The translations under genes and the position numbers were made by a program. The notes beneath the pieces were generated by a model, which was not told the origin of the DNA, did not search any database, and saw nothing but the letters and a program-made list of their open reading frames with translations. A DNA stretch of 50,806 bases from Deltaproteobacteria bacterium (GTDB lineage Bacteria; Myxococcota_A; UBA796; SXON01): positions 1 to 50,806 of the forward strand of contig CANKTH010000023.1 in assembly GCA_947486185.1 (NCBI GenBank), in the 5' to 3' direction. Below are positions 7,958-17,325 of the stretch, one piece after another (positions within the stretch are counted from its first letter, which is position 1; each line of letters begins with the position of its first letter).

Positions 7958-9844
7958 TCAGATCAACCCCCAGAGCCCGCCCGCACACCACCCCTCCCAC
8001 GGGCCGAATTGTAGGCGATCCAAGCACTGGAGTCGGCCCACCGCCTCATCGAGCGCCGCTTTGTCCTCGAGGCCCTCAGCCGCCGCGACGTCCAGCTCCA
8101 AGAGGGCCCGCCAATCCTCTCGATGCCGAAAACGTGCCGCCTTCTCCGCCCCGGATCGGGCCGCCATACCGGCGTCAAGGTACCGACCCTGCGCGATGAG
8201 CACCCGCGCCAGAAGCGTATCGGGGCGTGCGCTCACGCGACTGTGATCGCGGGCGGCCCGCGCGAGCTCCTCGGCCTCGCGCGCCTCTCCTGCCGCCTCC
8301 GCACGGAGGCCAAGCTCAAGGAGGAAAGGCCCATATCCCTCGTGTCGCCCTACCTCGTCGAGCTGAAAGAGCACCCCCGTGCAGTCGTGGGGGGTCAAGA
8401 CCACGAGGCGCGCCGCGAAGGCCTCGTTGAAGGTGCAGCCCTTGTTGGGATCGCCGAGCTTCACCCGTTGAAGGGGACGATCGTCCCGGTCGGTTGCACG
8501 CCAGGCCGGCGGTAGGATCACCCCGGGAGGGGGAGGCCCCTCAATCAACATCGGCACGTAGTGCAGCCAATCCTGGGCGGCTCGCCCCTCAGGCCGGATC
8601 TGCACCGGGTGTTTGACCGGGATCGCCGCAAGAGTCCGGCCTTCCAGCCGGGTGTCGTACACCCCCGGCGTGAGCCGAGCGACGCTGACAAGGTTGGAGC
8701 GCGCGCTCAACACCCACCAGAGCGGCCCGATGCTCGCCACCAGGATCACGGCGCTCAGCCCTGTAGCCACACGTCCCGCGCCCAGGCGCGTCCAGCCGGA
8801 AATCGAGCTACATATATTGGAAAGTGCCACACCTACGGCGAGCCCGAACAAGGGCTGGAGGGGGGCATAGAGGTAGAACTTGCCGAGCGCGCCCGGGCGG
8901 TCCGACCCCAGATAAGGCACGAGCAGCGCGCCGATGACCCAGCCCAGGCTCAGCGCGCGCAGGCCCGGAGTCCGCAGGAGGCGATAAACCCCCCATACGG
9001 CAAGGATCACCAGGATGGTCGCGCCGCGCGCACGAAAATCTGGCCCCACCGGCCACCAGAGGTACCGGAGCACCTCGAAATGCCGGCCGGGTACCTTGGG
9101 TTCGAGGGACTGGCCCGTCATGGGCCCAAGCACCCAGGGTAAGAACGCAGCGGCGGCCAGGCCAAGGGCTACGAGCCCCCAGCGTGCAGAGGCACCGTCG
9201 GCGCGTGGTGACGTCAGCACCACCAGCAAGAGCCCGAGGCCAGCGGCCGCGACGGCCATCGCTACGGAATAATGCACGTAGAAGCCGAGGGTCGCAGCGA
9301 CGCCGAGGACGATGAGCGCGCGACGGCGGGGCCCCCGGCCGGTCACGACGTCCAAACTGGCGCTCAGCACCAGCGCCCCGACCAGCGCCGTGAGGGGTCC
9401 AGAGCGGGCGTTCGCCGCGTACGCGACCGTATAGGGGCTGAGACAAAGGATCCACGCTGAAAACCAGCCGGTGAGTGGATCAAGGTGTCGTGTGCCCAGT
9501 CGCTGCACGACGAAGAGCGTGCCGAGGCTGGCCAACAGCGACGGGAGCCGGATGGCCAACTCCGAGGAGTGCACCCGAACCATCAACCACTCGATCAGGA
9601 AAAACAGGGGTGGATGTACGTCATGGCCTACGACGACAAAGACTTCGCGGAGCGGCGACGACGCGGTGCGCAAGGTCCACGTCTCCGCGTCCCACAAGGG
9701 CCATCTCGCGATCACCGGCGTTACCGCGACCGTGAGCGCCACCAGCGGCATGAGGCTCAAGAGGCCGCGCAGCAGGCCGGGAGTCAGCTTGGAGTCAGTG
9801 CGCACGGGCCGCGAGTATCCCGGCGGCAGGCCCGCGGACGCCAT
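7958..9844 (-). CDS. GT39-like polytopic membrane glycosyltransferase with helical C-terminal tail
   Basis: A 628-residue integral membrane protein. The first third looks like dolichyl-phosphate-mannose/ArnT-type (GT39) transferases, with an acidic WPLWDAETW near the first periplasmic loop, then DVHPPLFFLIEW and AIRLPSLLASLGTLFVV. About ten membrane helices extend to near residue 410. The last ~200 residues are soluble, beginning with a VKHPVQIRP segment and ending in Ala/Arg/Glu-rich paired helices that look TPR-like (EAREAEELARAARDH and LIAQGRYLDAG). I chose ATG 9844 because AGGTGGG lies upstream; longer in-frame starts at 9907 and 9943 lack one. The family uses polyprenyl-phosphate sugars to decorate lipids or proteins; acceptor unknown. 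It is divergent from the MopE-like giant. Confidence 0.75.
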   Translation of the reverse strand: MASAGLPPGYSRPVRTDSKLTPGLLRGLLSLMPLVALTVAVTPVIARWPLWDAETWTLRTASSPLREVFVVVGHDVHPPLFFLIEWLMVRVHSSELAIRLPSLLASLGTLFVVQRLGTRHLDPLTGWFSAWILCLSPYTVAYAANARSGPLTALVGALVLSASLDVVTGRGPRRRALIVLGVAATLGFYVHYSVAMAVAAAGLGLLLVVLTSPRADGASARWGLVALGLAAAAFLPWVLGPMTGQSLEPKVPGRHFEVLRYLWWPVGPDFRARGATILVILAVWGVYRLLRTPGLRALSLGWVIGALLVPYLGSDRPGALGKFYLYAPLQPLFGLAVGVALSNICSSISGWTRLGAGRVATGLSAVILVASIGPLWWVLSARSNLVSVARLTPGVYDTRLEGRTLAAIPVKHPVQIRPEGRAAQDWLHYVPMLIEGPPPPGVILPPAWRATDRDDRPLQRVKLGDPNKGCTFNEAFAARLVVLTPHDCTGVLFQLDEVGRHEGYGPFLLELGLRAEAAGEAREAEELARAARDHSRVSARPDTLLARVLIAQGRYLDAGMAARSGAEKAARFRHREDWRALLELDVAAAEGLEDKAALDEAVGRLQCLDRLQFGPWEGWCAGGLWGLI

Positions 9845-10041
9845 GTTGTGCCCACCTGAGCTCCCCGACGCACCATGCGAAGGGATCGAGCCGTGCTCTT
9901 GGATCATCAAGATCGCGACTTGCGTCGCCGCCAAAACGATCACTTCGACGCTGAATTCTACAGAAGACTATGCGAATAGCCTATATTTCAGTGGCCGGCG
10001 GCCTCGGTATCGGTGAAATGGGGGGGCGCCTCAGGAGACCT
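9845..10041. promoter_or_regulatory. Divergent intergenic region between glycosyltransferase and MopE giant
   Basis: This 197-base gap holds the start signals for two divergent genes. Part of it (about 9930-9992) is clearly AT-richer than its surroundings, and TATATT at 9982-9987 could be a -10 element for the plus-strand lipoprotein. No convincing -35 box lies 16-18 bases upstream of it. I see no strong operator repeat. Confidence 0.3.
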
Positions 10042-13000
10042 ATGTGTACCTTCAGCTTCGTGTTCTTTGCTCTGATTGGATGTACCGACGCGCCAGCAGG
10101 CAAAGACAGCGCGTCCGAGTCCCAGCCGGCGCCAACCGATGAGCTCGATGCCGACGGCGACGGTGCGTACGCGACGGTCGACTGCGACGACGAGGACCCG
10201 ACGATCTACCCCGGTGCATCGGAGGTCTGCGACGAGGTGGACAACGATTGCGACGGCGATACCGACGAAGACGCCGAGGACGCAAGCACGTTCTACCCTG
10301 ACGCCGACGGTGACGGCTACGGGGTGGACGGCGAAGGCGTCACCGCATGCGAGGCCCCGGCGGGCTTCTCGTCCACCGCGGATGATTGCGACGACAACGA
10401 TCCCGCCTACAACCCCGGCGCGGACGAGTCAGATTGTGCCGATCCCAACGACTATAACTGCGATGGCTCCGTCGGCTTCGCCGACGCCGACGGCGACGGC
10501 TATGCCGCGTGTGTCGACTGCGACGACAACGCCGCGGGCGTCCATGAGGGCGCCGCCGAGATCTGCGACGGCGTGGATCAGGATTGTGACGGCGAGACCG
10601 ACGAGGACGCCGCCGACGGCACGCTCTGGTACGCCGACGCCGACGCGGACGGCTACGGCGACACCAACGTCACCGTGAGCGCCTGCACCCAACCGGAGGG
10701 TCACACCGACGCCGCCGGCGACTGCGACGACTCCGCCGCGGCGTTCAACCCCGGCGCGTCCGAGACCGACTGTGAGGACCCCAACGACTACAACTGCGAC
10801 GGTTCGGCCGGCGCGGAGGACCGGGACGGCGACGGTTTCGCCGCCTGCGTCGAGTGCGACGACAGCGACGCGGCGATCAACCCCGCCGCCGAAGAGGTGT
10901 GTGACGGGCTCGACAACAACTGCGACGGCAACACCGACGATGGCACCGCCGGCGCGAGCGTGTGGTACGCCGACGCCGACGCCGACGGCTACGGCGATGT
11001 GAGCGTCACCATCGAGGCCTGTGAGGCCCCCGCGGGCTACGTGGCCACCGGCGACGACTGCGACGACACCGATCCCGCCTACAATCCAGGCGTGGTCGAG
11101 TCCGACTGCACCGACCCCAATGACTACAACTGCGACGGCGCCGCCGGCACCACCGACGCCGATGCCGACGGTTACATCGCGTGTGAAGACTGCGACGACA
11201 CCAGCGCCGACATCTCGCCCGGCGCCACCGAGCTCTGCGACAGCGTCGACAACAACTGCGATGGCACAATCGACGAGGATTCAGCCGCAGACGCGGCGAC
11301 CTGGTATGTGGACGCCGATCTGGACGGCTTCGGCCTCGACGGCAGCGGGGTCACCGCCTGCAGTCTGGGGCTCGGCTACGCGTCCCTGGCGGGGGACTGT
11401 GACGACAGCAGCGCCACCGCCTCCCCTGCCGGCGTCGAGGAATGCGACGGCGCCGACAACAACTGCGATGGCACGATCGACGAGGGCGTAGGTAGCGAAT
11501 TCTACGCCGATGTCGACGGCGACACCTTCGGTGACGCCGGCAGCCCCGCCACCTCGTGCGAGCTCCCCGCCGGCTACGTCGAGGACGCGAGCGACTGTGA
11601 CGACGCTGACGGCAGCGCATTTCCGGGCGGCACCGAGGTCTGCGACGGCGCCGACAACAACTGCGACGGCACGGTCGACGAGCCGGAGGCGACCGACGCG
11701 GGCACCTGGTACTACGACGGCGACGGCGACGGCTACGGCGACGCCGCGACCACCGAGCTCGCCTGCTCCGCGCCGGGTGGCTACGGCGGTGACAACACCG
11801 ACTGTGACGACACGATCGACACGACCTACCCCGGGGCGGATGAGCTCTGTAACGGGGCCGACGACAACTGCGACGGCGAGACCGACGAAGACAGCGCGAT
11901 CGACGCGCCGAGCTGGTACTCGGACGTCGACGCCGACGGCTTCGGTGACGTCGCCACCGGGGTCCTGAGCTGTACTGCGCCGGCCGGCGCGATCAGCGAC
12001 AACACCGACTGCGACGACACCAACGACAGTATCAACCCCGACGCCGCCGAGGTGTGCGACCCCGACAACATCGACGAGAACTGTAACGGCGCCGCCGACG
12101 ACGAGGACACCACGGTCGACGCCGAGAGCCTCCTGACGTTCTACGCCGACGTCGACTTCGATAGCTACGGCGATCCCAGCAACACCGTCCTCGGCTGCGA
12201 GCTGCCGCCCGACTACGTAGACAACGCGGTGGACTGCGACGACTCGCGGGACGACGTCAACCCCGACGCGGTCGAGGTTTGTGACGCCCTGAACACCGAC
12301 GACGACTGTAACGGAACGGCCGACGACGACGACGCCGCGGTCGACAGCGCCTCGCGCTTCGCCTGGTACGCCGACGCCGACGGCGACGGCTTTGGCGACC
12401 TCGGAGACACCACCGCAACGTGTGACCAGCCCGCCGGCTACGAAGCCGACTCCACCGATTGTGACGACACGCGCGTCGACGTCAACCCGGCGTCCACCGA
12501 GGTGTGCGACGAGGACAACGTCGACGAAGACTGCAGCGGCGCGGCCGACGACGACGATCCCGGCGTGGACGCGTCTACCTTCAACATCTACTACTCCGAC
12601 GCGGACGCCGACACCTACGGCGACCTCGGCTCGCCGATCGAGAGCTGCGAGCTCCCGGCGGGCGCGACCGAGAACGCCGACGACTGCAACGATGCGGACG
12701 ACGAGATCAACCCCGACGCGGTCGAGGTCTGCGACGAGGGCAACGCGGACGAGGACTGTAATGGCGCCGCGGACGACGAGGACACCGGTGTGGACGCCGC
12801 GAGCCGCTTCCGCTTCTACGCCGACGCTGACGCCGACGACTTCGGCGATCCCGCCGTGTCGCTCGACGCGTGTGACCAACCCGAGGGCTACGTCGCCGAG
12901 GACGAGCGCACTGACTGCGACGACGCCGACGACAGCATCAACCCGGACGCCGTCGAAGTGTGCGACGCCCTGGACACGGACGAGGACTGTAACGGCGCCG

Positions 13001-14919
13001 TGGACGACGCGGACGCAGCGGTGGACAGCGGAAGCTACTCGGTCTTCTACACGGACGCCGACGAAGACACGTTCGGCGATGCGGACAGCATGGTGATGGC
13101 GTGTGACGCCGGCGGCTCCCTGGTCGCGGACGACACCGACTGTGACGACGCCGACGCGGCCATCAACCCCGACGCGGAGGAGGTCTGCGACGAGCTCGAT
13201 ACCGACGAAGACTGCGACGGCCTCGTCGATGACGACGACCTCTCGGTGGCTGTCGACTCCCTCGACCGCTTCCCGATGGACTTCGACGGCGATGGCTTTG
13301 GCGGCATCGACGCCATCCAGCTCGCCGGCTGCGAGGTCCCCGCCGGCTATGCCGAAGAGGGAGGCGACTGCGACGACGACGACGACACGGTGTACCCCGA
13401 CGCCCCTGAGGGCTGCGGCAACGGCGGGGACGAAGGCTGCGACGACGAAGACGACTGCGAGTGGGCAGGCACCAACATCGTGGGAACCGAGGCCGACGAG
13501 ACCTACGTCGGCATTCCGGGCTACACCGCAAGCACCTATCCCCCTGGATTTTTCGGAGGTGCGTTCGCGGGTGGTGACGTCACCGGGGACGGCATCGACG
13601 ACATCGTCGCGAGCGACCGGAACTGGGATTACTCCTCCACCGTCCAGAACGTCGGGCGGGTCTACCTGCTCGCGGGCGCCAGCGGCGGCGTCACCGCGAC
13701 GCTCGCGCTGCCCACCGCCACGATCACCGGCGCATCGGCCACTACGGACGCCGGTGACTCCCTCGGCCAGGGCCTCGCGGTGCTCCCGGACTTCGACGGC
13801 GACGCCGACGACGAGCTCTTGATCGGGCAGTTCAAGGACAACGGCGCCTCGACGGACGCGGGTCGTGCTTACCTCTTCCGCGGAGGCTCGACGCTCGTTG
13901 GCGCGCTGGGGCAGGCCTCGGCGAGCGTCACCCTCGCGGGTTCGACCGGCTCCACCGCTGCGGCGTCTGAGCTCCTCGGCTGGTCCGTCGCGGGCATCGG
14001 CGACGTAGACGCGGACGGCTTCGAGGACTGGGCCGCCGCGGCGCCCGGCTACGGGGGCGCAGGCGCCACCGCGCGCTCTGGCCGTATCAGCCTCGTGCCA
14101 GGCGATCTTCCCGCGAGCGTGACGCCCTACGCCGCGGCGGCCGCCACCCTGCTCGGCACCATCACCGGCACGGCCGGCGAGATCGCAGGCGCCTCGTTGC
14201 TCGGCGCCGATGTCAACGATGACGGACTGACGGACACCCTGGTCCACGCGATCGGCGTGACTGCGGCTCCGATCTACGTGTTCGATGGAGGCGTCACGGG
14301 CACCGTCACTACGGCAGCCGCCGACTTCTCCCTCACAGGCGCAGGAGCGGTGTACACCATAGGTTCTTCCTCACTCGATCTCAACTGTTCGACCTGCCTG
14401 GCCGACGGCGGCGACGTCAACGGCGACGGCTACTCGGATCTATGGATCGGGGCCGACAGCGACGACACGATCGCCGCCAACGCCGGCGCCGCGTTCCTGC
14501 TGCACGGGCCGATCAGCGCGAGCGGCACCGTCGCTGCGGCGACCGATTTCACGGTCCGCGGCGTGCTTGCCTCGGATTTTGTCGGGCGGGCGGTAGCCGG
14601 AGCGGGCGACGTGGACAACGACGGCTACGACGACCTGTTGGTCGGCGGCTCGGGCATCGATCTTCCGGTGAGCGCGGGCGGCGCCACCGCGCTGTTCTAC
14701 GGTCCGGTCAGCGGCTCGGCCTCCTTCACCGCGAGCGGGACCGTGCTGTTCCCGGGTGGCCAGACCAACTCCAACTCGGGCAGCGCCGTCGCGGGCCTGG
14801 GCGACGTCGACGCCGACGGCTTCTCGGACTTCATGATCGGCGCGCCCAACGCGATCGACACTGCCTATGGCGCCACGAAGGTCGGCGCCGGATACCTGTT
14901 CTATGGAGCCGGGGAGTAA
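10042..14919 (+). CDS. Giant MopE-repeat/FG-GAP surface lipoprotein
   Basis: A 1625-residue acidic lipoprotein. ATG 10042 follows AGGAGA at ideal spacing and gives the leader MCTFSFVFFALIG ending in a lipobox Cys. Longer in-frame starts spoil the leader. Residues about 40-1140 hold 17 MopE-like units, each with a DCDD...P.A.E.CD...CDG or CNG core plus a Y.D.DGDG.G linker. These Asp runs resemble Ca-binding thrombospondin-type-3 motifs. Residues about 1170-1625 carry seven FG-GAP signatures (for example GDVTGDGIDD, GDVDADGFED, GDVNGDGYSD and GDVDNDGYDD), the number expected for one closed integrin-alpha-like propeller. Paired Cys in each unit suggest disulfides. Likely an outer-surface Ca-binding adhesion or structural protein; copper binding is known for true MopE but unproven here. 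A smaller relative lies at 21590-23239. Confidence 0.85.
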   Translation: MCTFSFVFFALIGCTDAPAGKDSASESQPAPTDELDADGDGAYATVDCDDEDPTIYPGASEVCDEVDNDCDGDTDEDAEDASTFYPDADGDGYGVDGEGVTACEAPAGFSSTADDCDDNDPAYNPGADESDCADPNDYNCDGSVGFADADGDGYAACVDCDDNAAGVHEGAAEICDGVDQDCDGETDEDAADGTLWYADADADGYGDTNVTVSACTQPEGHTDAAGDCDDSAAAFNPGASETDCEDPNDYNCDGSAGAEDRDGDGFAACVECDDSDAAINPAAEEVCDGLDNNCDGNTDDGTAGASVWYADADADGYGDVSVTIEACEAPAGYVATGDDCDDTDPAYNPGVVESDCTDPNDYNCDGAAGTTDADADGYIACEDCDDTSADISPGATELCDSVDNNCDGTIDEDSAADAATWYVDADLDGFGLDGSGVTACSLGLGYASLAGDCDDSSATASPAGVEECDGADNNCDGTIDEGVGSEFYADVDGDTFGDAGSPATSCELPAGYVEDASDCDDADGSAFPGGTEVCDGADNNCDGTVDEPEATDAGTWYYDGDGDGYGDAATTELACSAPGGYGGDNTDCDDTIDTTYPGADELCNGADDNCDGETDEDSAIDAPSWYSDVDADGFGDVATGVLSCTAPAGAISDNTDCDDTNDSINPDAAEVCDPDNIDENCNGAADDEDTTVDAESLLTFYADVDFDSYGDPSNTVLGCELPPDYVDNAVDCDDSRDDVNPDAVEVCDALNTDDDCNGTADDDDAAVDSASRFAWYADADGDGFGDLGDTTATCDQPAGYEADSTDCDDTRVDVNPASTEVCDEDNVDEDCSGAADDDDPGVDASTFNIYYSDADADTYGDLGSPIESCELPAGATENADDCNDADDEINPDAVEVCDEGNADEDCNGAADDEDTGVDAASRFRFYADADADDFGDPAVSLDACDQPEGYVAEDERTDCDDADDSINPDAVEVCDALDTDEDCNGAVDDADAAVDSGSYSVFYTDADEDTFGDADSMVMACDAGGSLVADDTDCDDADAAINPDAEEVCDELDTDEDCDGLVDDDDLSVAVDSLDRFPMDFDGDGFGGIDAIQLAGCEVPAGYAEEGGDCDDDDDTVYPDAPEGCGNGGDEGCDDEDDCEWAGTNIVGTEADETYVGIPGYTASTYPPGFFGGAFAGGDVTGDGIDDIVASDRNWDYSSTVQNVGRVYLLAGASGGVTATLALPTATITGASATTDAGDSLGQGLAVLPDFDGDADDELLIGQFKDNGASTDAGRAYLFRGGSTLVGALGQASASVTLAGSTGSTAAASELLGWSVAGIGDVDADGFEDWAAAAPGYGGAGATARSGRISLVPGDLPASVTPYAAAAATLLGTITGTAGEIAGASLLGADVNDDGLTDTLVHAIGVTAAPIYVFDGGVTGTVTTAAADFSLTGAGAVYTIGSSSLDLNCSTCLADGGDVNGDGYSDLWIGADSDDTIAANAGAAFLLHGPISASGTVAAATDFTVRGVLASDFVGRAVAGAGDVDNDGYDDLLVGGSGIDLPVSAGGATALFYGPVSGSASFTASGTVLFPGGQTNSNSGSAVAGLGDVDADGFSDFMIGAPNAIDTAYGATKVGAGYLFYGAGE
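10178..13460 (+). repeat. In-gene MopE repeat array, 17 units in three classes
   Basis: The repeat starts with DCDD or DCND in nearly every unit. Units 1-7 alternate between a form ending in a CD..DN.CDG core and a short form with ESDC.DPNDYNCDG. Units 8-10 are the plain long form with CDGADNNCDG-like cores. Units 11-16 have a different core with two extra residues (DENCNGAADD-type) and a longer spacer before the Y.D.D motif. Unit 17 is a degenerate cap. Nucleotide identity is lower than protein similarity, so this is not a recent tandem duplication. Confidence 0.8.
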
Positions 14920-14947
14920 CGCTCCGTCAAGGCGGATAATCCAGGAA

Positions 14948-14973
14948 GCCGGGCATGCGTGATCGTGCCCGGC
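14948..14973 (+). terminator. Possible factor-independent hairpin after the MopE giant
   Basis: A perfect 8-base inverted repeat, GCCGGGCA at 14948-14955 and TGCCCGGC at 14966-14973, encloses a 10-base loop 28 bases after the stop codon. No T-run follows, so it may be a weak terminator or a 3' stabilising hairpin. Confidence 0.45.
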
Positions 14974-15041
14974 CCCTCGCGGCCCTCAAGAGCGCCCGGC
15001 CCGATGGTTGACATCACGGCGGCGCTCGGTGAGCATGGGCT

Positions 15042-15173
15042 ATGGACGCGCGCAAGGAGCTCTGGATCTGGGTCGGCGGCGCCGCGATGGTGGTGCTGGT
15101 GGTGGTGCTGTGGCTGGTCTTGAGCGCGCCAGAGCCCATCCTCCCGGCCACCTACAACTTCGGCTATCAGTAG
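15042..15173 (+). CDS. 43-residue single-span membrane peptide
   Basis: A small gene of 43 residues starting MDARKELWIWVGG and ending in TYNFGYQ. It has one strong membrane helix (about residues 8-28, Val/Leu-rich) with a charged N-terminus and a short polar tail, giving an N-in topology by the positive-inside rule. The stop at 15171-15173 lies only eight bases before the ATG of the downstream lipoprotein, whose ribosome site begins within that gap, so the two are probably co-translated. A GGTGAG eight bases upstream is a weak ribosome site. I do not recognise a family. The clean hydrophobic profile and coupling argue for a real gene. Confidence 0.55.
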   Translation: MDARKELWIWVGGAAMVVLVVVLWLVLSAPEPILPATYNFGYQ

Positions 15174-15181
15174 CAGGAAGG

Positions 15182-16468
15182 ATGCTGATTTTTCTTGTCG
15201 GCGTGCTCTCGTGCGCCGATCCTGTCATCCCGGCGGCGGCTCCTCCCCCCGGAGGAGCCCGTTCGCCCGGTCCTGCTCCGCCGGGGTCCCCGCCGCCGAC
15301 CGGCGCGGAGCGGAGCCCGATCATCCCTGCCGACAGCCCGGCCTGGGCCACGATGAGCGGCTTTGTGCCCGAGCCGAGCTTCTACGGCGAGCACAGCTGG
15401 GCCGACGTGAAGATGCGCGTCGCCGGCCACGTCGCCACCATCGGGCGTGACCTCGCCCGCGCCCGGAGCCTCCAGCGAGACTGGGCCGGCTGCGCCCGCG
15501 CTTATGAGGCGCTCGTACAGGCGCTGACGCGGATCGAGGCCGAAGGTTCGACCGCGACGCCAATCCGCGACAGCCTGCTGACCGCCGCACGGCGCGATGC
15601 GGGTCGCTGTGCCGCGCTGGCCGGCGGGACCCAACACGCCCTCTCGGGCGCGGGAGTGGCCGGGCTGCGGGACGCCTGGCTCGCCGGAAGAAGCGCATCA
15701 GAACTCCAACAGGCAGCTTCGGGCCTTGATCTGGATCGAAGCGATCTTCAACCCGACGGGTTCGCCGACTTCAACAGCCGCCACGCCCTCCGCGTACGCC
15801 TCGTCGCCGCGTGGGCCGAGGTCGCCGACCCCTTTTATCCCTCCGAGCCCTGGGGACCGTGGGGCCCGGGCGAGCTCCGGGCCTCGGTCGAAGCGTTGAT
15901 CTCCACCGCGGGGGACCCCGATCCGCTCGCGCCGGGCCGCCGCCTCGCGAAAAGCCGGAAAGTTCCGGAGTTCTCGGTCGACGACTTCGGGGCGCTGCCT
16001 ACCGGCGACAGCCTGATCGACACCGCCGGCTTCCCCGGCCCGAAGGCCATCGGGGAGCTCGCGGTGTTGAACCTCAAGGATCCCACGCACCGCGCCTGGT
16101 TGGAAGCCGAGGTGGCCCGCCTCTCCACCACCCCCGACGCTGCGGTGCCCGCGGCGCTCGACACGATGATTGAGGCTCTCGAACGGTCGCCTTACGGCAG
16201 CCGGTACTACAACATCAAGCAGGTCCGCAACGCCGGCGTCCGGGTTCTCGCCTCACGCGGCGACCCAACAGGTGCGCTGAAGGTGCTCTCGCGGAGCTGG
16301 CCACTTCACAACCAGGATTGGGCCTGCCCCAACCGGGAGGGTATCCTCCGCGGCATCGAAGGGCGGTTGAAGCTCCTCGCCGGCGCGCCCGACGCCGAAG
16401 CCACCCTGAACGAGGCCCTCGCCGCGTCCGAACGTTTCCTGGAACAGGTGCGTCAGGCCGGCGGCTGA
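15182..16468 (+). CDS. Lipoprotein of unknown function
   Basis: A 428-residue lipoprotein. ATG 15182 follows AGGAAGG directly and gives the leader MLIFLVGVLS with lipobox Cys. A long upstream in-frame extension is rejected because it would bury the leader and overlap the small membrane gene. After the Cys comes a Pro/Gly/Ala-rich linker to about residue 55, then a mainly helical protein with Arg/Ala-rich segments. A WAGCARAYEALVQAL segment looks like a TPR helix pair. Conserved-looking motifs are EPWGPWGPGEL and GSRYYNIKQVRNAGVRVLA, the latter reminiscent of HEAT/TPR-type repeats. Its last 16 bases overlap the end of the convergent methyltransferase gene. No specific family is recognised. Confidence 0.7.
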   Translation: MLIFLVGVLSCADPVIPAAAPPPGGARSPGPAPPGSPPPTGAERSPIIPADSPAWATMSGFVPEPSFYGEHSWADVKMRVAGHVATIGRDLARARSLQRDWAGCARAYEALVQALTRIEAEGSTATPIRDSLLTAARRDAGRCAALAGGTQHALSGAGVAGLRDAWLAGRSASELQQAASGLDLDRSDLQPDGFADFNSRHALRVRLVAAWAEVADPFYPSEPWGPWGPGELRASVEALISTAGDPDPLAPGRRLAKSRKVPEFSVDDFGALPTGDSLIDTAGFPGPKAIGELAVLNLKDPTHRAWLEAEVARLSTTPDAAVPAALDTMIEALERSPYGSRYYNIKQVRNAGVRVLASRGDPTGALKVLSRSWPLHNQDWACPNREGILRGIEGRLKLLAGAPDAEATLNEALAASERFLEQVRQAGG

Positions 16469-17322
16469 GCCGGCAGCGGCCCTTCCCCGCCGCGCCACGC
16501 CTCGACGAAATACTGAAGATCTCCGCGAGATCCTACGGGGACTCCGATGACCGACCGCCACGCCGCGCTCGAGTGGAGCGTGCTGCGGCTGTAGCCGAGG
16601 CCGGTCAGCATCGCCGTCGCCGCCGCTCCGTCCGCGAAGTGGGTCTGCACCCGCCCCCGCGCCACCAGGCCCACCAACCTGAAAAACCAGGCAATAGGCG
16701 GCACATTCTGGGCGAGGTCGTCGGTGATCAGATCGGTGATGAACACGCCTCGGGGGAAGTTCCCCAAAAACTCCCCGATGCGCGCCCACAAGGCGCTGAG
16801 CGACGCGTGATCGAGGTAGACCCCGAGCCCCTCGGCGACGACCGCAGTGGGGAGGCCCGGATCCAGGTGGCCGCCGAGGAGGCCGGCCAGGCTCCCCGGC
16901 CCCGACGGAGCGAGGGCGTCGACGGCGAGCACTGTGTGACCGGCGCGTCGTACCCCGTCGGTGGCGCGGGCCTTCCGCGCGGCCATTGCCGGAAGATCCC
17001 CTTCGATATAACGAAGCTGCGGGTACGCAGCGCAGAGCCGGAGGCCACGGGCGGACATCCCGGCCGCGATCTCGACCACCTGTACCACCCCGGCCTCTTC
17101 AATCGCACGCGTCAGCAGCGCATCGACAATACGATGACGTTGAAGCAGGGCTTCGTCCAGCGTGATGCCGCCGGCGAGCGGCGCCGTGGCCCAGACGATC
17201 GGGCTCGCCGCCCAATAGAGCGCCGGAGACAACGCGCGCGAAAGCGTAGGGTGAGACAGGCCATTTCGCGCCCACACCATCCCGGTGTAGTGCGCCGTGG
17301 GGCTGATCCGATCGGAGCCCAT
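16453..17322 (-). CDS. Class I SAM methyltransferase, LCM/PPM1-TcmP type
   Basis: A 289-residue methyltransferase. The SAM-binding motif I is VVEIAAGMSARGLRLC near residues 81-96, followed by YIEGDLP, which matches the acidic post-I loop of the leucine carboxyl methyltransferase/TcmP family, and AEGLGVYLD, the family's usual 'VAEGL.MYL' motif. The ATG at 17322 has GAAGG immediately upstream, too close for good initiation, so translation probably depends on coupling to the Ppx/GppA gene whose stop lies three bases away. Its 3' end overlaps the convergent lipoprotein gene by 16 bases. Members usually O-methylate small metabolites or carboxylates; the substrate here is unknown. Confidence 0.82.
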   Translation of the reverse strand: MGSDRISPTAHYTGMVWARNGLSHPTLSRALSPALYWAASPIVWATAPLAGGITLDEALLQRHRIVDALLTRAIEEAGVVQVVEIAAGMSARGLRLCAAYPQLRYIEGDLPAMAARKARATDGVRRAGHTVLAVDALAPSGPGSLAGLLGGHLDPGLPTAVVAEGLGVYLDHASLSALWARIGEFLGNFPRGVFITDLITDDLAQNVPPIAWFFRLVGLVARGRVQTHFADGAAATAMLTGLGYSRSTLHSSAAWRSVIGVPVGSRGDLQYFVEAWRGGEGPLPAQPPA

Positions 17323-17325
17323 CCT

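Noticed and set aside
10178..13460. Regular repeats that might suggest a CRISPR or satellite array
   Set aside because: The units are about 120-230 bases, diverged at DNA level, in one continuous reading frame, and encode MopE motifs.
11281..14247. 988-codon open frame antisense to the MopE giant
   Set aside because: The Asp/Gly/Cys repeat DNA (GAC, GGC, TGC) read backwards gives Val/Ala/Gly codons with no stops. The product is Val-rich repeat without signal, domain or ribosome site, and the sense strand has a clear lipoprotein with family motifs.
15008..15181. Upstream in-frame extension of the 15182 lipoprotein
   Set aside because: It gives an Arg/Gly-rich stretch, overlaps the 43-residue membrane gene, and hides a good lipoprotein signal that has its own ribosome site.
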